Origin: Rudanella sp.
GTDB lineage: Bacteria > Bacteroidota > Bacteroidia > Cytophagales > Spirosomataceae
DNA length: 7,005 nt
Reading direction: 5' to 3'
Assembly (NCBI GenBank): GCA_026785985.1
Contig: JAJAYX010000513.1
Coordinates: 1 to 7,005, forward strand
Made by a program: the position numbers and the translations under genes
The notes under the pieces: model-generated
Databases searched by the model: none
What the model was told of the DNA's origin: nothing
Seen by the model: the letters and a program-made list of their open reading frames with translations, nothing else
Part shown: positions 1 through 5,794 of the stretch, piece by piece
How positions within the stretch are numbered: the first letter of the stretch is position 1
How the letters are laid out: the number at the start of each line of letters is the position of its first letter

Positions 1-39
1 CGCCGGCCCCCCCGGGCCAAAACCAACCTGCCGCGTTGT

Positions 40-690
40 TTAAGGGGCCGAAAATATGTTGTTACCTGCCCGGTGGACGGCTAATCCATAAACCGCTCCA
101 ATCTCCTGCCCTTTCGCCACCATCGTTTCGGGCGGAGTCAGGCCGGAGGCACTGTAGGGTAGTGACACCAGCACATCGCGCAAACCAGCGGCCTGGGCAG
201 GCGTGGTGGCCGTGCTGCTCATGGGGTCACCGTTAATGTAGCAGGGAACCAGCAGAGCGGGGTTTGAATCGCCACAAAAATGGGCCGGATAATTCAGGGC
301 GAGGTCGACATTGGTGGTGCCACCCGCCACAAAACGAACATCGGTGCGGTTCTGAGTGCCCCGAAAAGAGACAAAGTCGCCCGGCAGAAAATTACTGAAC
401 GACAGCCGAAACTGGCCGGAACCCGTGGTGAGCGTATAGGCGCCGGATGCGCTGGTGGTGGCACTGGCAACGGGTGTGTTGGCCGCGTTGACTGCCGTAA
501 CCACTACGCCGACAATGCCCGGCTCACCATAAGTACCTGACAATGAAGCTATTTCTTGTTGCCCATTGCTATTGAAATCGCGAAAGACGATTCCACTGAC
601 GACTTGCCCAACAGACTGGAAGCTCACCAGGAGCAACAAGCAAAACAGGCCAAAGCCTGACAGGGGTATAGTTCGGTTCATACGGCACAT
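40..690 (-). CDS. SdrD B-like secreted surface protein, N-terminal part, truncated by an in-frame stop
   Basis: The 216-residue frame opens with a signal peptide: NRT, then a hydrophobic stretch LFCLLLLVSF at about residues 15-24, with likely cleavage near SVGQ at 26-29. An SdrD_B/Cna-B-like beta domain follows at about 31-100, showing SGIVFRDFNSNG with the calcium-binding-like D-F-N-S-N-G at 38-43, then EPGIVGVVV at 57-64 and SGAYTLT at 82-88. Residues 195-214 (GAVYGLAVHR, NNIFSA) resemble the region that follows this domain in large Bacteroidota surface proteins. Such proteins are exported and normally run to many hundreds of residues, so 216 is short. A TAA at 40-42 stops the frame, yet the same frame reads on as TTRQVGFGPGGPA to base 1, which matches what I recall of the family. 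The gene is therefore probably a nonsense-interrupted longer gene or carries a base-call error. Two ATGs compete, at 690 and at 681; MNRTIP at 681 gives the more typical signal peptide. No Shine-Dalgarno is seen. Ligand or role is unknown. Confidence 0.65.
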   Translation of the reverse strand: MCRMNRTIPLSGFGLFCLLLLVSFQSVGQVVSGIVFRDFNSNGQQEIASLSGTYGEPGIVGVVVTAVNAANTPVASATTSASGAYTLTTGSGQFRLSFSNFLPGDFVSFRGTQNRTDVRFVAGGTTNVDLALNYPAHFCGDSNPALLVPCYINGDPMSSTATTPAQAAGLRDVLVSLPYSASGLTPPETMVAKGQEIGAVYGLAVHRAGNNIFSAP

Positions 691-1009
691 GTCAGTTAGG
701 GTTAGGTTTCTGCAACAACACTCGTTTCAGAAGACGCTTATGAATTTAGACGTTGAAGTCAGCGAAAGGCAACACATGCTAATAAATTAATAAACAAAAC
801 ACATAGTAAACTAAATCTACTATCACTGTTGACATACATAAATACGTCGTTGGCATACATCGACGGCTCACTCGCCCCGGCCCTATTGACTTCTGTTTAC
901 CGAAGTGGCTACTTTGATTCGTAAATGACCGGGTCTTACCGGATTTACAACTGCAATCTTCTTCTCTTTTCGGATAATTTCTCTTATTACCCATGAACAC
1001 TTTATTTAA
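691..1009. other. AT-rich intergenic gap, no supportable gene
   Basis: This gap separates the surface-protein start from the kinase fragment. A stretch around 779-835 is very AT-rich. An 80-codon minus-strand frame (779-1021) has no recognisable domain and a composition unlike its neighbours, so I do not call it. All three plus frames were read for the missing N-terminal half of the kinase (HHRVKNNLQ-type H-box), and none was found. A small inverted repeat, CGTCG/CGACG with an 11-base spacer near 845-865, is too weak to interpret. I could not find a convincing Bacteroidota -7 box (TAnnTTTG) for either flanking gene. Confidence 0.6.
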
Positions 1010-1282
1010 CGGCTTGCGCACGCGGCCCTGATCGAATCGCTGATGAGTGCCTGTGGCTATACATCGGAGACATTACAGGTGGGTGTGAACGTCGAAAAAC
1101 AGGAAATAGACGTTGATCAGGCGATTCCATTAGAACTGATTCTCAACGAGATACTAACCAATGCCTTTGAGTATGCACTGCTCACACGTCAAATCTCCGG
1201 CTTTCGGTCAATTGCGACAGTCTCGCATCGGAAGGGTATTGTGTGGTTGGCATTGCCTGCGCAATACGATCCTCAAAATTGA
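1010..1282 (+). pseudogene. Histidine kinase remnant: N-box part of a HisKA_2-type ATPase domain
   Basis: The open stretch from the TAA at 1007-1009 to the TGA at 1280-1282 encodes about 90 residues. ALIESLMSACGY at the start and the block IDVDQAIPLELILNEILTNA match the end of the dimerisation region and the N-box of HisKA_2/HWE-type sensor kinases, where I would expect PLGLILNELLTNAFKYAF. Here G is replaced by E and K by E at usually conserved positions. SIATVSHRKGIVWLAL then matches the strand that precedes the G1 box, but instead of D-N-G-x-G the frame ends PAQYDPQN and stops. The phosphoacceptor histidine, the input region, the G1 box and everything after it are missing, so it cannot phosphorylate or bind ATP normally. 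The first ATG is at 1043, inside the domain. I read it as a fragment cut at both ends; it runs in a different frame into the LytTR domain downstream, its probable former partner. Confidence 0.65.
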
Positions 1283-1589
1283 TGATTACGTATTTATCAA
1301 ACAGGGGTTTCGGTTTGTCAAAATCAGTTTGGCCGACATTCTGGTGCTCGAAGCCGAAGACGACTACACCTACTTTGTCACCACCAAACGATACATTCTT
1401 AGTCTGTCATTATCAGCCGCCCTCGACCGGCTCAACCATCCCCGAATGGTGCGGGTGCATGGGTCATTTGCCGTGAACATACGGCGGGTCGACACCTTCG
1501 ATGAACAAACCGTGACGCTCGATGGCCACACCGTTCCATTGGGCAAAAACTACAAAGACGATTTTATGCGGAGTCTGCACCTTGATTAA
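1161..1589 (+). CDS. LytTR DNA-binding domain, orphan or truncated response regulator
   Basis: Recognisable homology starts only at about base 1281 (DDYVFIKQGFRFVKI) and covers about 100 residues. The LytTR landmarks are all visible: FIKQGFRFVKISLADILVLEAEDDYTYF, a sensor-like TTKRYILSLSLS strand, the core MVRVHGSFAVNIRRVD and the closing TVPLGKNYKDDF (usual form PLGxxYrexF). The usual RVHRS is RVHGS here. LytTR domains bind promoter DNA and normally follow a receiver domain in LytR/AlgR-type regulators, but no receiver is present. The coordinates use the first ATG in the frame (1161); residues between it and 1281 are an out-of-frame reading of the kinase remnant and are probably not native. 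No ATG, GTG or TTG lies at the domain border; a TTG at 1239 is another candidate. The domain itself looks well preserved, so a short DNA-binding protein is possible, but a decaying regulator fused to the kinase fragment by a deletion is equally plausible. Confidence 0.6.
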   Translation: MPLSMHCSHVKSPAFGQLRQSRIGRVLCGWHCLRNTILKIDDYVFIKQGFRFVKISLADILVLEAEDDYTYFVTTKRYILSLSLSAALDRLNHPRMVRVHGSFAVNIRRVDTFDEQTVTLDGHTVPLGKNYKDDFMRSLHLD

Positions 1590-1595
1590 ACGATA

Positions 1596-1661
1596 AATGT
1601 GTAATGCGTAATCGGCTGATGCACCAGCATTACGCATTACACATTCATCATTATGCATTAC
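1596..1661. repeat. Hairpin-forming inverted repeat plus direct copy between convergent genes
   Basis: Bases 1596-1612 (AATGTGTAATGCGTAAT) and 1629-1645 are perfect 17-base reverse complements. Inside the 16-base spacer, GCTG (1615-1618) pairs with CAGC (1625-1628), so after a two-base bulge the hairpin reaches 21 pairs with a six-base loop. The 13-mer at 1628-1640 (CATTACGCATTAC) recurs at 1649-1661 with one mismatch, 21 bases on. The element begins seven bases after the LytTR stop and ends five bases before the stop codon of the convergent gene, so it may end transcription from both sides. It lacks a T-tract, so it is not a classical intrinsic terminator. ATTACGCATTAC-type units are the kind of dispersed intergenic repeat I recall from Bacteroidota and other genomes, but copy number cannot be judged here. 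Confidence 0.75.
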
Positions 1662-1665
1662 CCGC

Positions 1666-2262
1666 TTACCGCTGCACGGCAATCCGTTCCGTGAACTGCT
1701 TGAAATCGGGGCCGACCACAAACGTGTAGTCACCTTCGGGCAGGCGGTTCAGGTCGAAGCGGTGTACGTGGCCTTTCACATACGTTTCGCTGAATACCAG
1801 CGCGTTAATCCGGTCGTAGAGCGCGATGCTCACAGTTTGCGTGCCGGGCATGGCAATCTCGAACTTATTTTTCCCGTAGGGAATCAGCGTTGGTTTAACC
1901 AGGGCTGTTGTGTTTTGGGCATCCACATTAACCTCGTTGTTGCGAATGGTCAACCCCTGCGATACCCAGAAGTCGCTGTTCGTGGCCGTGAGGTAATAAT
2001 GGCCGTTTGGCAGATTGGTCAGGTTGATGGCCGTGACCTTGCTGTCTTTCTCTTTGATGTCACCTTTATAGAGCACCGTCCCGTCATTGTCGATAATGGC
2101 CACCTCAACTGGGCCGGGCGTGTAGAGTCGTACTTTCTTGCTGTCGGATTTACGCACCTGAACCCGCGTCACACCGTCATTCGATTGGGCGTAAGTACCT
2201 CCCGTACCTACCAGCCCTGCGGCTACCATGAGGGCAGCCATTGTCAATTGAATCCGTTTCAT
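1666..2262 (-). CDS. Small secreted protein with two related beta-sandwich modules, function unknown
   Basis: The 198-residue protein starts MKRIQLTMAALMVAAGLVG, a clear signal peptide with probable cleavage after GGTYA (residue 25), so it is exported. The rest consists of two similar segments. At about 43-107 there is KVRLYTPGPVEVAIIDNDG, then INLTNLPNGHYYLTA. At about 122-197 there is FEIAMPGTQTVSIALYDRIN, then FDLNRLPEGDYTFVV. The shared pattern (paired strands, then [FI]-[DN]-L-x-x-L-P-x-G-x-Y) resembles the Ig-like beta modules and T9SS-type C-terminal domains of Bacteroidota, but the protein is too small to be a cargo enzyme and I cannot say it is a sorting signal. No catalytic motif is visible. 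It stands alone, 331 bases downstream of the transporter gene. The ATG at 2262 is preceded by an A-rich CAAAACGATT and no Shine-Dalgarno, as is usual in this phylum. Specific function unknown. Confidence 0.8.
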   Translation of the reverse strand: MKRIQLTMAALMVAAGLVGTGGTYAQSNDGVTRVQVRKSDSKKVRLYTPGPVEVAIIDNDGTVLYKGDIKEKDSKVTAINLTNLPNGHYYLTATNSDFWVSQGLTIRNNEVNVDAQNTTALVKPTLIPYGKNKFEIAMPGTQTVSIALYDRINALVFSETYVKGHVHRFDLNRLPEGDYTFVVGPDFKQFTERIAVQR

Positions 2263-2593
2263 AATCGTTTTGTGAATTAGCGTTTGAACTGCGACAAAGG
2301 TGTGCGGTTGACTCTATCTAACGCAAGAGCGGATGGGCTGAAAATCAGGCTTTTGTGCAAACTTCTTTATTCCGTGCAAGTGAATATCGTAATCGTATAG
2401 CAAAAAGTGGGAAAGTGCAATAAGTCCCTATAAATGAACTACTTGTATTTTTTCAACGATCTTCAGAAATACTTGAACGCGCCACGGATAGGGCTATATG
2501 GGATATGCCTCATAATGCAATTCTACTGTTGAGTGTTGAAAAGAGGATGGAATTGGGGGGATGGATTTGACCCTATTGTAATTGGTGTTTCCA
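2263..2593. other. Intergenic region, non-coding, AT-rich
   Basis: No frame of convincing length or composition lies here. It holds the promoter candidate for the downstream gene, three copies of GTGCAA (2355-2360, 2374-2379, 2415-2420), and two near-identical 11-mers, GGATGGAATTG at 2545 and GGATGGATTTG at 2559, flanking a G run. No strong stem with a T-tract was found after the transporter gene stop, so its terminator is not identified. Confidence 0.6.
2295..2326 (-). promoter_or_regulatory. Candidate Bacteroidota-type promoter for the small secreted protein
   Basis: On the minus strand, TTG (2324-2326) is followed after 21 bases by CACCTTTG (2302-2295), which differs by one base from the -7 consensus TAnnTTTG. 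A start site a few bases on would give a leader of about 25-30 bases before the ATG at 2262, and the leader ends in an A-rich run. The match is partial and such short boxes occur by chance, so this is tentative. Confidence 0.3.
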
Positions 2594-5500
2594 TCAATTG
2601 GTCTTCTGATTTTGCACCCGAATCCGGCGACACAGCATTCGGATAATGTTCTGCATCACTTCGTCGCGTTCTTCCATCAGGTCGTAGAAGTCGGCCTGGT
2701 CAATGCGGAACAGGGTCAGGTCGGTGAGGGCAACAACCGTGGCCGAGCGGGGTTCGGCATCCAGCAACGAGAGTTCGCCTACCACTTCGCCTTCGTTGAG
2801 GGTTGTGAGTTGGCGGTCACCGTCGTAAATACCCACCTGACCCCGGTGAATAATGAACATGAACGTGCCAACTTCACCTTTCTGAACAATTGTTTGGCCC
2901 TCCGTGCATTGTACTTCTTTCATAATTGGGGCAATCGTACTTAGCACGTTCGCGGGGGTGCTGGCAAACAGTGAACTATTACGCAGTACCAGTACGCGCT
3001 CCATTTCGGAGGTGGCAGAAGCGGCTTTGGCGGTGGTGGTATGTTCCATGAGGGCAGAAGTTGAGGATGGTTGAGCTGAGGTTTGTTCAGAAATTAAGTA
3101 GTCGGCTACCACCACCGTCCAGGGGGTAAAACGGGTTTGGCCTTGTTGGGTGATATAGGTTTTGAGGTCGGTTTGCTGCTCAAATGGACCAACCGATGCA
3201 TTCATCAGTTCGAGTCGTTCGGGTAGGGGCAACTCGTCGGTGAGGGCCAGCAGGGTGCCGTACACAGGGCGGGGAATCAGGTTTTCGAGCAGTTCGAGGG
3301 AGTTGGCCCGGCGTTCCTGGGCCTGATGATCAAGACTTTGGCGAACGCTGTTCACGGTTTCTTTGTCATACAACCCCATCATCAGCAACAGCAGCCGATC
3401 CACCACGCCATCCATTTCATACTGAATGGCTTCGGTCAGTAAGGGCTGCAAACTTCCTTCGGCCTGTCCGTGTAATAGGCGTTGCGCCAACTGGAGTTCT
3501 TCGCTCACCAACTGTTCGTATAAGTACTCGGTCTGGTCGGCGACAGGGTACGAACTCAGGCTTTTCAGCAGCGACGACCGCATCGGAACGGGTGTGTGGG
3601 GCAGCATATCGAGGAGCCACGTTTGGGCGGCTTTGCTACGAATTCGGTCTACCACCGCAATAGTACGTCTGAGCAACAACGGGTTATCGGTTGCCGACAT
3701 GGGCATGGGCAAGGCTACCAGAACGGAATCGCCCACCGCAGCCAACGCCCGGACAGCCGTGCGCCCGTGTTGACGGTCGGTCAGAAACGACACCATCTGA
3801 TGCCAGACCGTGGAGTCGGTTTGCACCCCGCCCGCCAGCAAAGCCGCCGACACAATGGATGCCTCATCGCTTTTGAGAGCCGACAATACATAAGGAACCC
3901 GGTCGGTGAGGTGCAAAGCCTGAATACAAGCCAACACAACCTGTTGATCGGTGGGGTTTTGGCCCTGGGCCAGCGCGTTTAAACTGGCCAAAGCGGGTGC
4001 CTGACTGAACCCATTCCGGTAGAAACCGATGATGGCTCCCTGCCGCACAGCTCGGTCGCTGGTACTTAACAAACCCGTTGCAATAGCATCTTTCGATTGC
4101 CCGGCCAGTAACTGAGCGGCCTGTTGGCGCACCTGCGGGTCGGCATCAGTGCGAACGCGGTTGGTGAGAGCGGTGGGGGGCAACACGATGCCCCGTTCAT
4201 TGGCAACCTCAAGCGTGCGGAGCCGAACACGGGCATCGGCATGATTCAGCAGGGTTTCGGCCCGGTCAGTGAGCAGGGCGGGCTGGTCGTGGGGCAAATA
4301 GTCGAGAGCACCCAACACGGCTTCGGGGCGTTCGCTGCCGAGGGTACGGGCTATTACGGCAGTCGCTTCGGTGGGCAGTGCCACATCCTCGGCGGCAATA
4401 AACCGGCGACCCAGCGCGTCCTGTAACGTATGCAGATACTGGTTGTAGGTCTTGCTTAACAGTGGCCACAGCACCAATCCAACCAAACCAATGCCAATGA
4501 GAATGGCCCAGTCGGTATAGTGCGGACTTTCGCGCAGGAAAAACAGCAATACCCCTGCCAACCCCATACCGAGGGGTTCAAAAAAGCCCTTGGCCAGCGT
4601 GTGTCCTTTCAAACGTTGCCCGGCGGGCAGGGGTTGAAACAGCACCAGCACCACGGGGTCGAACAAAGCACGTCGCACCACCTCGAACACTAAATAGAGG
4701 CCGCACAAGTAGATCATTTGCAGGTTTTCGTCGTTTGGTCGTAGCCAGACAAACCCGTAGAGCAGCACCCAGCCGAGGGCGGCACCGGGCAACAGTCGGA
4801 GCGTGTTCAGAATACCAAACCGTTCGAGGGTTCGGCGCGAGGCCAGGACTTTCACCACCATCGCCACCAAATAGGTCAGTGCCAGCACATAACTCAAGTA
4901 AGTCAGTACAGCAGCCTGATGGTGAACCTTATGTTTTACGTTGATAAAAAACTCATATTCGATACCAGCCGCCATCATCGCCACCGGAATCATGCTCAAA
5001 CACACCGCCCGAATCAGTTCGCTACCCCCAAAAAACTGTCGTACCCAGCGCGTTTGGGGTCGGCGGATGGGTCGGGCGGGCGCGTGGGGTGCGTGAACAT
5101 TATGGAGCCGAATGGTGAGTGATGTAATGTATAAGGCTGCTCCGAAAACGGCAAACGCCAGCACCAGCAAGGCCAGTAAATCGCTATGACTGTGAATGAG
5201 AGCCACCAGAATGGCCCCCAATGCCTTGGCGGGCAAATCGCCTGAGCTGATAATACTGAACAATCGCTTGCTCTGCCGAACGTCGAACACCAATGCTGAA
5301 ATAGCCCAGAATTCAAGATTTGTTAACAGATAAATACCCCGAAAACCAACCATAATGGCCACAGCAGCCGCCACCGAATGCCCAAATGCCACCAAAACCG
5401 CAATAATTGCCGTGAGCAAAATAACGGCCCATAGCACCCGAACCACCAACCGACTGAGTTTTAGATGATGCTCAAAGTGGGCATAAATTCGCCCGATTCC

Positions 5501-5755
5501 CATCATGCCCAATGCCGAAACAATGTAGGCAACGGGCAAACTTGTTTCGGGTTTATTTTCGAGCAGAATCACGTTGGCTGTTACATACACCAGCATAGTG
5601 CCAATGCCCAACAGGAAGTTGTGCAGAAAAAACAGCCGGACGGTTTGCCCTTCGTCGGCACGAATACCAAGCGAGCGATTAAACTGTTCAGAAGAGCGGT
5701 TTCCAATCATAAAAGCAAAGAAAACACAAAATGGGCAATTTTGCCCAGAAGCCAT
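2594..5755 (-). CDS. NTT/MFS-like membrane transporter fused to HEAT repeats and a C-terminal cyclic-nucleotide-binding domain
   Basis: Residue numbers count from the ATG at 5755 (1053 residues). About 39-435 is a polytopic membrane domain with roughly 11-12 hydrophobic segments. Its LEFWAISALVFDVRQSKRLF at 147-166, followed by ISSGDLPAKALGAIL, and the later LPAGQRLKGHTLAKGFFEPLG (376-396) resemble the ATP/ADP translocase-like (NTT/TLC) branch of the MFS. About 480-880 is alpha-helical with HEAT-like units (DADPQVRQQAAQLLAG at 537; DRAVRQGAIIGFYRNG at 567). A low-complexity linker (890-917) leads to a cNMP-binding domain at 920-1045 with an intact phosphate-binding cassette, VGELSLLDAEPRSATVV at 992-1008, including E994 and R1003. 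Inferred role: a membrane transporter or membrane-anchored sensor gated by cAMP, c-di-nucleotide or another ligand; the substrate is unknown. The start may really be MIGNRSS at 5710 (1038 residues), since the first 15 residues look unlike the family N-terminus and cover a palindrome. It is divergent from a histidine kinase gene. Confidence 0.85.
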   Translation of the reverse strand: MASGQNCPFCVFFAFMIGNRSSEQFNRSLGIRADEGQTVRLFFLHNFLLGIGTMLVYVTANVILLENKPETSLPVAYIVSALGMMGIGRIYAHFEHHLKLSRLVVRVLWAVILLTAIIAVLVAFGHSVAAAVAIMVGFRGIYLLTNLEFWAISALVFDVRQSKRLFSIISSGDLPAKALGAILVALIHSHSDLLALLVLAFAVFGAALYITSLTIRLHNVHAPHAPARPIRRPQTRWVRQFFGGSELIRAVCLSMIPVAMMAAGIEYEFFINVKHKVHHQAAVLTYLSYVLALTYLVAMVVKVLASRRTLERFGILNTLRLLPGAALGWVLLYGFVWLRPNDENLQMIYLCGLYLVFEVVRRALFDPVVLVLFQPLPAGQRLKGHTLAKGFFEPLGMGLAGVLLFFLRESPHYTDWAILIGIGLVGLVLWPLLSKTYNQYLHTLQDALGRRFIAAEDVALPTEATAVIARTLGSERPEAVLGALDYLPHDQPALLTDRAETLLNHADARVRLRTLEVANERGIVLPPTALTNRVRTDADPQVRQQAAQLLAGQSKDAIATGLLSTSDRAVRQGAIIGFYRNGFSQAPALASLNALAQGQNPTDQQVVLACIQALHLTDRVPYVLSALKSDEASIVSAALLAGGVQTDSTVWHQMVSFLTDRQHGRTAVRALAAVGDSVLVALPMPMSATDNPLLLRRTIAVVDRIRSKAAQTWLLDMLPHTPVPMRSSLLKSLSSYPVADQTEYLYEQLVSEELQLAQRLLHGQAEGSLQPLLTEAIQYEMDGVVDRLLLLMMGLYDKETVNSVRQSLDHQAQERRANSLELLENLIPRPVYGTLLALTDELPLPERLELMNASVGPFEQQTDLKTYITQQGQTRFTPWTVVVADYLISEQTSAQPSSTSALMEHTTTAKAASATSEMERVLVLRNSSLFASTPANVLSTIAPIMKEVQCTEGQTIVQKGEVGTFMFIIHRGQVGIYDGDRQLTTLNEGEVVGELSLLDAEPRSATVVALTDLTLFRIDQADFYDLMEERDEVMQNIIRMLCRRIRVQNQKTN
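5732..5747. promoter_or_regulatory. Palindrome in the divergent gap, possible operator
   Basis: TGGGCAA and TTGCCCA form perfect 7-base arms around a TT centre. If the transporter starts at 5710, the palindrome lies in an 84-base divergent gap 22 bases from that ATG and 48 bases from the kinase ATG, where a dimeric regulator could control both genes. If translation starts at 5755 instead, it is only part of the coding sequence. Confidence 0.35.
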
Positions 5756-5794
5756 TATCTTACCGGACTAAAACTTCCCTTCTCCAATTTACTT

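Noticed and set aside
1..45. Frameshift as the cause of the truncated surface protein
   Set aside because: Checked and dropped: the family-like GFGPGGP continues in the same frame as the upstream sequence, so a nonsense codon explains it without an indel.
895..925. TTG-N21-TACTTTG as a promoter for the kinase remnant
   Set aside because: The -7 element has one base too few inside (TAnTTTG), and the gene behind it is a fragment; not convincing.
779..1021. 80-codon minus-strand frame upstream of the surface protein
   Set aside because: No domain, no leader-like start, cysteine- and basic-rich composition unlike the neighbours; it looks like an accidental open frame in AT-rich DNA.
1596..1661. 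CRISPR array or classical intrinsic terminator
   Set aside because: Too few units and no regular spacers for CRISPR; no T-tract after the stem for an intrinsic terminator, so it is listed as a repeat.
1464..1733. 89-codon minus-strand frame across the hairpin repeat
   Set aside because: It overlaps both convergent genes and its middle (VMHNDECVMRNA) is just the repeat translated.
1762..2280. 172-codon plus-strand frame opposite the small secreted protein
   Set aside because: It is antisense to a gene with a clear signal peptide and domain pattern; no recognisable domain of its own.
2582..2944. 120-codon plus-strand frame opposite the cNMP domain
   Set aside because: Antisense shadow of a strongly conserved cyclic-nucleotide-binding domain.
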